A stretch of 46,722 nucleotides of DNA from UMGS1002 sp050946195 (lineage in GTDB: Bacteria; Bacillota; Clostridia; Oscillospirales; CAG-272): positions 1 through 46,722 of the forward strand of contig JBMNUI010000009.1 in the NCBI GenBank assembly GCA_050946195.1. The letters run 5' to 3'. Both the position numbers and the translations under genes were made by a program. Of this stretch, positions 24,591 through 31,664 are shown piece by piece. The notes under the pieces are model-generated. The model searched no databases. It had not been told where the DNA came from and saw nothing but the letters and a program-made list of their open reading frames with translations. Position 1 is the first letter of the stretch. Each line of letters begins with the position of its first letter.

Positions 24591-24641
24591 GAATAACCCT
24601 CGGAAGTACATATGCGGGCAGGGTGCGCGCGAGCTGCCGGT

Positions 24642-25934
24642 TCAGTTCACCATCCTTATTGACTCGGTTTCTGAGACCTGAACCCGTTTTATATCGGCGC
24701 CTACCCGACGGAGCTTGCCGACGATGTCGTAATATCCGCGGTCAAGTGTGGATTCAACTCCCTCGATAATGGTGGTACCAGAGGCCGCAAGCCCGGCTAT
24801 TATCATGGCTGCGCCGGCGCGCAGGTCAACAGACCTCACCGGAGCGCCCGAGAGCCGCTCAACCCCGATAATGGTGGCGGTTCTGCCGTCTGCAGACACA
24901 TTTGCCCCCATGCGCCGCAAATCATCAAGATACCTGAACCTGTTGTCGCATACCCCTTCGGTAATCGTGCTGATTCCCTCCGCGGTGCAGAGCAGGGCTG
25001 CAACCTGGGGCTGCATGTCTGTGGGGAAGCCGGGATACGGAAGGGTCTTTACATTTACGCGGTTGAGCCTGCCGTTTGAGGAAACCGTGATATAATCGTC
25101 ATATTCGGTGATTGAAACGCCCATTTCAAGGAATTTGGCCGAAATCGATTCAAGATGTTTGGGTATAATATTCCGGATGTTCAGTCTTCCGCCGGCCGAA
25201 GCGACCGCAGCCATATAGGTACCGGCCTCTATCATATCCGGGATAATCGCGTACTCACATCCGTGCAGCTTTTTGACGCCGCGGATTTTTATCATGTTTG
25301 TGCCGGCGCCCGTGATATCGGCACCGCAGGTGTTGAGGAAGTTCGCCAAATCGACAACATGCGGCTCGCGGGCGGCGTTGTCGATTATTGTCGTACCCTC
25401 GACGACCGAAGCGGCAATCATTATATTGCAGGTTGCACCCACCGAGCTGATATCAAAATATATCGACGAGCCGGTCAGCCGACCCGGGCAGCGCACGTTT
25501 ATGTAACCGTTTTCAATAAAAATCTCGGCCCCGAGCGCCTCAAACCCCTTGATGTGCTGGTCAATCGGCCTCACTCCGAAGTCGCAGCCGCCGGGCATGC
25601 CTACCTTGCTCCAGCCGAATCTGCCGAGTTCGGCCCCGATAAGATAGGTCGAAGCCCTCATTTTATTGACAAGGTCATAGGGAGATATGCCGGGTGCAAC
25701 ATGAGCGGTGTCTATTTCCGCGGTGGTCTTGTTGAGCATATGGACCGATGCGCCCATTGTTCTGAGTATGTCAAGGGCTGTGCTGACATCTTTTACCGGA
25801 GGTAGATTTTCTATGACACATTTGTCACCTGTGAGGATGCTGGCAAAAATAATAGGAAGGGCAGCGTTTTTCATGCCGTCAATACGGACGTCACCGTAAA
25901 GCTTGGCACCACCGTTGATGAATATTTTTTCCAT
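24642..25934 (-). CDS. murA: UDP-N-acetylglucosamine 1-carboxyvinyltransferase
   Basis: MurA catalyses the first committed step of peptidoglycan synthesis, moving enolpyruvate from PEP to UDP-GlcNAc in the cytoplasm. The 430-residue protein has the family start (FINGGAKLYGDVRIDGMKNA with Lys22-Asn23), and the catalytic Cys117 lies in MPGGCDFGVRPIDQHI, where fosfomycin would bind. Later blocks, such as PGFPTDMQPQ and LRAGAAMIIAGLAASG, agree with the family. Length is normal. The gene stands alone and ends with a long 3' region before the terminator at 24376. Clostridia often have two MurA copies; I cannot tell which this is. Confidence 0.96.
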   Translation of the reverse strand: MEKIFINGGAKLYGDVRIDGMKNAALPIIFASILTGDKCVIENLPPVKDVSTALDILRTMGASVHMLNKTTAEIDTAHVAPGISPYDLVNKMRASTYLIGAELGRFGWSKVGMPGGCDFGVRPIDQHIKGFEALGAEIFIENGYINVRCPGRLTGSSIYFDISSVGATCNIMIAASVVEGTTIIDNAAREPHVVDLANFLNTCGADITGAGTNMIKIRGVKKLHGCEYAIIPDMIEAGTYMAAVASAGGRLNIRNIIPKHLESISAKFLEMGVSITEYDDYITVSSNGRLNRVNVKTLPYPGFPTDMQPQVAALLCTAEGISTITEGVCDNRFRYLDDLRRMGANVSADGRTATIIGVERLSGAPVRSVDLRAGAAMIIAGLAASGTTIIEGVESTLDRGYYDIVGKLRRVGADIKRVQVSETESIRMVN

Positions 25935-26256
25935 TATATATATCCAGGTTCCGCCGGTGCGGAACGCATCCTTTGCTTAATTTATGTGGAATGCGGTAAA
26001 ATCAGGCTTGTAGGCCACAGTTGTTCGACATTAATCGCTAAAAATTACGTACGACATTACGTGTACATAATTATAACATAATCGGAATAATCTTAAAAGA
26101 TGTTCAGCAAAAATTCTTCCCAAAAAAATGTACGAAATTTTAACATAAAACTTATGCAAAATGCCCTCACATATAAAATATGCCGCACAACCGGATTATG
26201 CGACACCAGTTTATAGAAATTGCTTTGTTGTGATACAAACGCCCAAAAACAGGAAA
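25935..26256. other. Upstream region of murA
   Basis: There is no coding sequence. On the minus strand a TATAAT box sits at 26070-26075, about 135 bp before the ATG, with only a weak -35. The stretch 26048-26066 has repeated ACGT and GTAC steps (ACGTACGACATTACGTGTAC), which might be a regulator site. Otherwise I see nothing. Confidence 0.4.
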
Positions 26257-26284
26257 AACCCGGCGGGAAAACTCCCGCCGGGTT
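26257..26284. terminator. Terminator after the DUF3810 gene
   Basis: ACCCGGCGGG (26258-26267) pairs with CCCGCCGGGT (26274-26283). A T-run follows on the minus strand. It lies about 16 bp past the stop. Confidence 0.85.
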
Positions 26285-26299
26285 TGGCTCGAAAAATGT

Positions 26300-27580
26300 C
26301 TAATTGTCCCTGTAGTAGGCAACCGCCAGGTCGGTTACCATCCCGTAGCTTTTTGTGCCCGCAGTTCCTTGTGATTTGAGGTAGGCGTCGTTTATGGCCT
26401 GGCTAACCTTTGCGGCCTTTGAATGTTTATATTTTTTAAAGAATTCGGAATAGGCGCTCATCTCATATCTTACCGTGGGGTCAATTCTCCTCATAAGAAT
26501 AACGTAAAGGTCGGAGTCGGCAGAGTAGAGCGAGCCTGAAACGAATTCATAGAGGTTTAGGTAACCGCTGTATCTGATATACGGGTCGTCACTTGCTATG
26601 CAGACAAGAAAGGCTACGAAGTTGGCCTCGTCCTCCCTTGCGATTCCGCGCTGGTGGACAAGCTCGTGTGCGGCCGTGTAGGGCAGGGTGTAGTCCGGAA
26701 AGTTCACGTTGAGGTTGGCCTCGCCGGTGAAATATGTGTAAACGCCGGTTGTGTGGAGATAGGACATCGCCTCGCTCAGCATTACCGGCTTTACCCGGCT
26801 CTTGAGCCGCGGGATAAAGTCATATTTGTCGCACACCCTGTCATAGGCCTTGATGAGCTTTTCGTTCATTTCTTCAAGCGAATACGGCATGACCGAGAAG
26901 TTCTGATGCCGGAAGGTTATATTCTTTGCCTCCTCGTTGACATGTCCGGCAAGTATCAGCGCCGTGTAGTACAACTCCTCGACGCTCACCTCCCGCCGGT
27001 CAAGTCCCAGCCGCTTGTCAAGCGTGGTTGTGTGGTATCCGAGGCCGAACCCGAGGGCGAATATCGACAGGAACACCGAGGCAATCGAAAGTAATGTTCC
27101 GACATAAACTGCGGTGTCCCGCCATGTGTCGCTGTATTTTTTTATTGCCGCCCTGATGGCAAAGAAGATTATCACCGGAAGGAAGAGCAAAAGGTACTCT
27201 GCGAGCGAGAAGGGAATCCAGCTTGTCAGATATGCCAGAGCACCCCGCACCCAAGCCCCCGGGTACCTTGAGAAAAAGTCGGCAAAGGGAGTATATATCA
27301 CCGCGGCGATGTATATCAGAATGCTCAGCCCCGCTATTGCAAAAAGTACAAGCGAATACTTCGGAAGCCTAAGACCCGGGGAGTTGTCGGCCGTCTCGGG
27401 TTGGGGTGTGTCGGGGGAGTTATCCGGGCTCCCGGTCCCGGAGGCGCCTGTATGGCTGTCGGACCTGCTTATATCGTCCGGGTTGCCTAATGCCCCTGTG
27501 TCGCCGGGTGTCTCTGCACCGGCCGTTTCGGGGACACTGGATATTTCGTTTTTGTCGTCCCTGATGTTTTCGTCGTTCAT
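26300..27580 (-). CDS. DUF3810-family membrane protein with HExxH motif
   Basis: This 426-residue protein has an N-terminal 90-residue cytoplasmic-like segment rich in Pro, Asp, Gly and Ser. Three probable spans follow: YSLVLFAIAGLSILIYIAAV, EYLLLFLPVIIFFAIRA and VGTLLSIASVFLSIFALGF. The domain after the spans carries AAHELVHQRGIAREDEANF, with HELVH as a zinc-metallopeptidase signature and a downstream Glu as possible third ligand. These features match the DUF3810 family, whose members are probably membrane-bound zinc proteases of unknown substrate. The gene has its own promoter (27623-27651) and terminator. The disordered N-terminal part is longer than I would expect. Confidence 0.8.
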   Translation of the reverse strand: MNDENIRDDKNEISSVPETAGAETPGDTGALGNPDDISRSDSHTGASGTGSPDNSPDTPQPETADNSPGLRLPKYSLVLFAIAGLSILIYIAAVIYTPFADFFSRYPGAWVRGALAYLTSWIPFSLAEYLLLFLPVIIFFAIRAAIKKYSDTWRDTAVYVGTLLSIASVFLSIFALGFGLGYHTTTLDKRLGLDRREVSVEELYYTALILAGHVNEEAKNITFRHQNFSVMPYSLEEMNEKLIKAYDRVCDKYDFIPRLKSRVKPVMLSEAMSYLHTTGVYTYFTGEANLNVNFPDYTLPYTAAHELVHQRGIAREDEANFVAFLVCIASDDPYIRYSGYLNLYEFVSGSLYSADSDLYVILMRRIDPTVRYEMSAYSEFFKKYKHSKAAKVSQAINDAYLKSQGTAGTKSYGMVTDLAVAYYRDN

Positions 27581-27622
27581 ATGCGGCCACCTCGCGGTTA
27601 CAAGTCAAAAAACCTTTTGTAT

Positions 27623-27651
27623 AGTATAACACTTGTTTGTGGAATCTACAA
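27623..27651 (-). promoter_or_regulatory. Promoter of the DUF3810 gene
   Basis: On the minus strand TTGTAG and TATACT are separated by 17 bp, about 45 bp before the ATG. Confidence 0.65.
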
Positions 27652-27716
27652 GAACACAGCGTGAATTGTTTGAAAAACAATGTCACAAAACACGCGGGGG
27701 TTCCAGCACACATTTG

Positions 27717-27846
27717 CAGGGGCGCTGCCCCCGGGCCCCCGCTTAAACCCCTATTTGAAAAAAGGGTTTGAGAATCCCCAAAAATTATCTAAACAAATTC
27801 ACTAATCAAGTAGCGCGTCAAGTAGCGCGGGCCCAACATCCCGCGT
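27717..27846 (+). repeat. Composite dispersed repeat, copy B
   Basis: It has the same parts in the same order as copy A: GGGGCGCTGCCCCCGG, a stem TTAAACCC...GGGTTTGA around an A/T loop, GAATCCCCAAAAATTATC, and a 3' hairpin from AGCGCGGG (27824-27831) and CCCGCGT (27840-27846). Just before the hairpin the 12-mer TCAAGTAGCGCG is duplicated in tandem (27806-27817, 27818-27829). Confidence 0.7.
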
Positions 27847-28260
27847 CCCGCACTATGCTGTCTGTACTTACTTACTTACATGAGAAAGTAGCGCGAGGTC
27901 CCGGCGCGCCTAATCGTCGCGCTCTCGGAGCGCGACGAGCGAGAGCGGCGCAGAGGGGCTGAGCGCCCGTAAAGGGAATAAGTGCACTTCGTTCTGCGAT
28001 AACAGGTAAACTTCACGTGGTCGATTGACCGGAGAACTCCATTGGAGACCACTCGGCTTGGGCAAACCGGCGAATAACTCAGACCTTTGAGCCGGTTTGC
28101 CGGTGACTGTATGGTGAGACCTCCTTTTAATCCGCCGCGCTGTGCGCGCGGCGGCAAGGGAAGGGGGTTCTCAGGGTGGAAATCACAGGTTTCCCCCTGG
28201 GCGTGTTTCTTTGGTTCGTTTCTTTGCACGAGCAAAGAAATGAACATAGTCATCAGACAT
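27847..28260. repeat. Cluster of palindromes between two minus-strand genes
   Basis: Two perfect hairpins stand out: CAAACCGGC (28063-28071) with GCCGGTTTG (28091-28099), and TTTCTTTGC (28219-28227) with GCAAAGAAA (28232-28240) around the loop ACGA. A 125-codon frame crosses the region on the minus strand, but its product is Arg/Ser/Pro-rich and looks like translated repeat DNA. I treat the whole segment as non-coding repeat. Confidence 0.55.
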
Positions 28261-28288
28261 TAGCAAATGAGAACTAAGGGGCTAAAGG

Positions 28289-28318
28289 CGCGCGGGCGAT
28301 CACAGATCGCCCCTACGG
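28289..28318 (-). repeat. Short palindromic dispersed repeat, copy 2
   Basis: The reverse complement matches 15711-15740 at 28 of 30 positions, including the GGGCGATC/GATCGCCC hairpin. Confidence 0.7.
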
Positions 28319-28381
28319 TATACATCATTATGTACATCATAATATTGCTCCCGTGCCGCACGGAGCGGAATGTACGGCAAA

Positions 28382-28416
28382 ATAAAAAACCGGGAACGCA
28401 CCCCGGCGTTCCCGGC
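28382..28416 (-). terminator. Terminator after the aminotransferase gene
   Basis: CCGGGAACGC (28390-28399) pairs with GCGTTCCCGG (28406-28415), followed on the minus strand by six T's. It lies 16 bp past the stop. Confidence 0.9.
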
Positions 28417-28431
28417 AAGACACAACGCAAA

Positions 28432-29505
28432 TCAGCAGACCTTAACCACCCAGCCCTCGGGCCCCTTTATGCGTCCCCACTGAATTCCTGTCAGGGTGTC
28501 GTACAGCTTTTGTGCTACGGGACCGATTTTATTGTTGCCTATGACAAGCCGGTCGTCTCCGCTGACAAGCTCGCCGATGGGCGAGATTACGGCAGCCGTG
28601 CCTGTCCCGAAGGCTTCATTGAACTTGCCGTTTCTATATGCCTCGATTACCTCGGACAATGCCAGCTTGCGCTCGGTTACGGTATATCCCCAGGAGCGGA
28701 GCAACTCGATACAGGAGGCGCGGGTGATACCCGGAAGGATATTGCCATCGTCAAGCGAAGGCGTTATAATCTCGCCGTCGATGACGAAGAAGACGTTCAT
28801 CGAGCCGACCTCGTCTATAAATTTATGCTCGATGCCGTCAAGCCAGAGCACCTGGGCAAATCCCAGCCGTTCGGCTTCGGCCTGAGCGATAAGCGAGGCC
28901 GCGTAGTTCCCGCCGACCTTGGCAAACCCCGTGCCGCCGCGCACTGCGCGGACATATTCGGTCTCAACGAGTATTTTGACAGGATTAATTCCTTCGGGAT
29001 AGTATGAGCCGACAGGCGAGAGAATGATTGCAAAGATATATGTTTTCGAGGGATGTACGCCGAGCTGTGGGTCGGTTGCGAATATGAAGGGGCGGATATA
29101 GAGCGAAGTGCCCTCGGAATGAGGCACCCAGTCGCGCTCCAATTTGACAAGCTCCATGATCGCCCGCAGCGCGTCGTCGGGGTTTACCTCCGGGATGCAG
29201 ATGCGGCGGTTGGTTCTGTTCATGCGTTCAATATTTTTCTGCGGCCTGAAAAGCAGTATGCTGTTATCGGCGGCGCGATAGGCCTTGAGCCCCTCGAACA
29301 TCTCCTGCGCGTAATGAAAGACCATGCATGACGGCTCGAGCTCAAACGGTCCGTAGGGTACTATCCGGGGGTCGTGCCAGCCGGCTCCCTCGGTGTAATT
29401 CATGATGAACATATGGTCGGTGAATATCCTGCCGAATCCCAGCTTGCTCTCGTCGGCGGGCTTTGGTTTCGGATCTTTTCTCTTTGTGATTTTGATGTCC
29501 AGCAT
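28432..29505 (-). CDS. ilvE: Branched-chain amino acid aminotransferase
   Basis: This 357-residue fold-type IV PLP enzyme transfers amino groups between glutamate and the keto acids of Leu, Ile and Val in the cytoplasm. The PLP lysine is Lys196 in GGTGFAKVGGNYAASL. Other family blocks are MFEGLKAYR, RTNRRICIPEV, FIDEVGSMNVFFV, LPGITRASCIELL and FNEAFGTGTAAVISPI. The length and the segment starting FGRIFTDHMFIMNY place it in the longer group, like the eukaryote-type and Bacillus enzymes. GGAG precedes the ATG, and a promoter lies at 29569-29597. It stands alone rather than in an ilv operon. Confidence 0.95.
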   Translation of the reverse strand: MLDIKITKRKDPKPKPADESKLGFGRIFTDHMFIMNYTEGAGWHDPRIVPYGPFELEPSCMVFHYAQEMFEGLKAYRAADNSILLFRPQKNIERMNRTNRRICIPEVNPDDALRAIMELVKLERDWVPHSEGTSLYIRPFIFATDPQLGVHPSKTYIFAIILSPVGSYYPEGINPVKILVETEYVRAVRGGTGFAKVGGNYAASLIAQAEAERLGFAQVLWLDGIEHKFIDEVGSMNVFFVIDGEIITPSLDDGNILPGITRASCIELLRSWGYTVTERKLALSEVIEAYRNGKFNEAFGTGTAAVISPIGELVSGDDRLVIGNNKIGPVAQKLYDTLTGIQWGRIKGPEGWVVKVC

Positions 29506-29568
29506 GATTTTTCTCCTTATATGTTCAGCGATAATATGCGTCGCGCAAGGTCGGCGTATTAATTACCT

Positions 29569-29597
29569 ATTATAAACCAAAAAAAATTATTTGACAA
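29569..29597 (-). promoter_or_regulatory. Promoter of ilvE
   Basis: On the minus strand TTGTCA and TATAAT are 17 bp apart, leaving a leader of about 60 bases. Confidence 0.75.
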
Positions 29598-29678
29598 TAG
29601 GTGGCCCGAAAAAAGCAGGCAATGCCGGCAAAAAATTACCATATGGGGTCGGTAGCAGGTGTGAAAGCCACCAGGGCA

Positions 29679-29707
29679 CTGACACTGCGCAGACCGGTTG
29701 ATATAAT
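29679..29707 (+). promoter_or_regulatory. Promoter of the SLH-protein gene
   Basis: CTGACA and TATAAT are 17 bp apart, about 95 bp before the ATG at 29803. Confidence 0.7.
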
Positions 29708-29802
29708 AAATGTGGTAGAGGAATATAAACGGTTTACAATAAATAAACTTTATCAGACGGACATACCGTCGCATTTTGATGTGATTTATTCGGGGGTCGG
29801 AT

Positions 29803-31092
29803 ATGAAAAAAACTGTTTTGTTGTCGATATCGGCGCTTTTGGTGACCCTCTTTCTGTCGGTCACCGCGGATGCCGGGATAACCAGCTCAGGGGGCGAGCA
29901 GGACCGCGCGGTCTCGCCGGCGCTGCAGATAATCGCGCACTACACGCCGATGGCCAAAGCCGGGCTTGTCGGCAATGAAATACTCTTTACCGCAGAAGAC
30001 TTTGAGCGGGCGCTGAATTTGTCCCGGGTGTCGTCAATTACCATCACAAAAGCGCCCGACGTGACCGAGGGAGAGCTATTTGTGGGTTCGGTTAAGCTCA
30101 GTCACGGGCAGACTATTCCGCGGGGCAACCTCTCGCTCCTCAGCTTTGCCGCGGCAAATGACAAGGTGTCGCGGGCCTCTTTTAGCTTTGCGGCCAACAA
30201 TTCCTCGTACAGTATAGACTGCAACCTTTACCTGCTGAGCAAAATCAACCGCTCGCCTTCAGCAGTCGCAAGAGGGCCGCTTGAGGTTTTCACATACCGC
30301 GACATAGCCGTCTACGGAAAACTGCACGCTGTCGACCCCGAGGGCGACAAGCTGACCTACCAGATAGTCACCTATCCCAAAAACGGCGCGCTGATTCTGA
30401 CCGACGATAACGGCAGCTATGTTTATTTTCCGAACGCCGGCTTTACCGGCCGCGACAGTCTGACATATGTGGTGTACGACACATACGGAAACTATTCCGC
30501 AGCCGCGAAGGTTACCCTGAGGGTTGAGAAGAACTCGGCGTCGCTGGCCTATGACGACATGAAATGGCACAGGGCATACAGCGCCGCCATCAAGCTGACC
30601 GACAAGGGGATTATGAGCGGGACGCAGATAGGCGACGGATATTATTTTTATCCTGACCAGACGGTAAGTCGCGCCGAGTTTCTGGTGATGGCTATGCGGG
30701 CCGCCGGAATAAGCAACCTGCCTCAAGTGGAGCACACCGGGTTTTATGATGACGACGATATCGCCGCGTCGATGAAAAGCTATGTCGGGGCGGCGGCAAG
30801 GGCAGGGTACATAAAGGGCAGCTATGTTGAAGGTAATCTGTGTTTTTTGCCTGATAAGGAAATAACCGTCTCCGAGGCGGCGGTCATAATCGCCAATATA
30901 ATGGGGCTGAGCAATGACGGCAGCATCGCGGTGCTTTCAGAAAATTCGGGGATTCCGGCCTGGGCCAAGGACGCGGTGTGGGCGCTCTGTTCGGCCGGAG
31001 TGCTCGAGTATGAGGATTACGACTACAACGCGCCGGTAACCCGCGGAGATGCCGCAGTCATGCTTGCCGCCATGATGAGGGCGCTTGACTGA
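29803..31092 (+). CDS. Exported protein with cadherin-like domain and three SLH domains
   Basis: This 429-residue protein begins with a signal peptide (MKKTVLLSISALLVTLFLS, cut near TADA). A region of about 150 residues without a family call follows. Next, around residues 165-245, is a cadherin/Ig-like domain of the tandem-95 type (VDPEGDKLTYQIVTYPKNGA, PNAGFTGRDSLTYVVYD). Three S-layer homology repeats fill the C-terminus: SAAIKLTDKGIMSG with FYPDQTVSRAEFLVM, SYVGAAARAGYIKGS, and WAKDAVWALCSAGVLEY with PVTRGDAAVMLAAMM. SLH domains bind pyruvylated cell-wall polymers, so the protein should sit on the outer wall. GGGGG lies just before the ATG. Its role is unknown. Confidence 0.88.
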   Translation: MKKTVLLSISALLVTLFLSVTADAGITSSGGEQDRAVSPALQIIAHYTPMAKAGLVGNEILFTAEDFERALNLSRVSSITITKAPDVTEGELFVGSVKLSHGQTIPRGNLSLLSFAAANDKVSRASFSFAANNSSYSIDCNLYLLSKINRSPSAVARGPLEVFTYRDIAVYGKLHAVDPEGDKLTYQIVTYPKNGALILTDDNGSYVYFPNAGFTGRDSLTYVVYDTYGNYSAAAKVTLRVEKNSASLAYDDMKWHRAYSAAIKLTDKGIMSGTQIGDGYYFYPDQTVSRAEFLVMAMRAAGISNLPQVEHTGFYDDDDIAASMKSYVGAAARAGYIKGSYVEGNLCFLPDKEITVSEAAVIIANIMGLSNDGSIAVLSENSGIPAWAKDAVWALCSAGVLEYEDYDYNAPVTRGDAAVMLAAMMRALD

Positions 31093-31142
31093 CCAGGGAT
31101 AAGGACGGCAGCCGTCCGAAAGATAAAAAACTCACGCGGCTA

Positions 31143-31171
31143 TTGCAATATTGAATGAAATATGTTAGAAT
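31143..31171 (+). promoter_or_regulatory. Promoter upstream of the SRP RNA
   Basis: TTGCAA and TAGAAT are 17 bp apart. It lies 130 bp before the first SRP helix, so the transcript would have a leader that is removed, or a nearer promoter exists. A hairpin AGGTTC/GAACCT (31196-31220) lies in this leader. Confidence 0.55.
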
Positions 31172-31300
31172 AAACGCAGACTGAAATCCGGCGGGAGGTT
31201 CTTTATCGGCGGCGGAACCTTAGTTGTCAAAAATTACCGTGCCGCAAATTAATATTCGGACGGATAAACCGCCGTGTGTGTGACAATAATAAACCGTGTA

Positions 31301-31607
31301 AAGCAGGCTGCGAAATAAGACCATACCAGCCGGGGAGCTAGCGGTGCCCTGTACCTGAAATCCGCTATAGCAGGGGTGGATTCCCTTTTTGAGGACAGAA
31401 CTTTCATGTATTGAGCCCGAGTCTTCTGCGTTGACGAATGGGTCTTGCGCAATCGTGAACCGTGAACCATGTCAGGTGGGGAACCAAGCAGCATTAAGCG
31501 GTCCACACGATGTGCCGCAAGGTTGCCTGTTCTGAGCAGAGATTCTGGATATCGCATGGAAGGGAAGTTCGACTTAAGGGTGTATGGTCTTACTTTGCAG
31601 CCTGCTT
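31301..31607 (+). ncRNA. ffs: Signal recognition particle RNA, large Firmicutes type
   Basis: The RNA scaffolds Ffh and guides membrane proteins to the translocon. Two hallmark regions are readable. The 5' Alu domain is GGGGAGCTAGCGGTGCCCTG near 31338, then ACCTGAAATCCGCTATAGCA and GGATTCCC. The apical S-domain helix is ATGTCAGGTGGGGAACCAAG followed by CAGCATTAAG near 31470-31498. The ends pair: AAGCAGGCTGC (31301-31311) with GCAGCCTGCTT (31597-31607), and AAGACCATACC with the copy near 31580. Length of about 300 is close to the 270 of Bacillus. dnaX starts 57 bp later, the usual Firmicutes arrangement. Exact ends are inferred from the closing helix. Confidence 0.93.
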
Positions 31608-31664
31608 GCCTGTAAAACACCGTACGCCGGACAAAAAAGGCCGCAAGGCCGGGATGAAAACAGC

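Larger units (their letters stand above)
24097..24641. other. Gene-free region next to murA with structured elements
   Basis: No plausible coding frame is present. It holds a 13-bp inverted repeat (TACTAAATTTTGC at 24214-24226, GCAAAATTTAGTA at 24305-24317), a strong bidirectional terminator (24376-24413) and a possible structured RNA (24413-24641). Confidence 0.6.

Noticed and set aside
24421..24600. RNase P or cobalamin riboswitch in the region beside murA
   Set aside because: A short GAAAAGTCCGG recalls RNase P, but the partner segment and the rest of the core are missing; no B12-box is present.
27876..28253. 125-codon frame on the minus strand between the DUF3810 and ilvE genes
   Set aside because: It runs through palindromes and repeats, its product is Arg/Ser/Pro-rich without a fold, and no ribosome site is present.
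28267..29007. 246-codon frame on the plus strand opposite ilvE
   Set aside because: Antisense to a recognised aminotransferase with all catalytic residues; no domain of its own.
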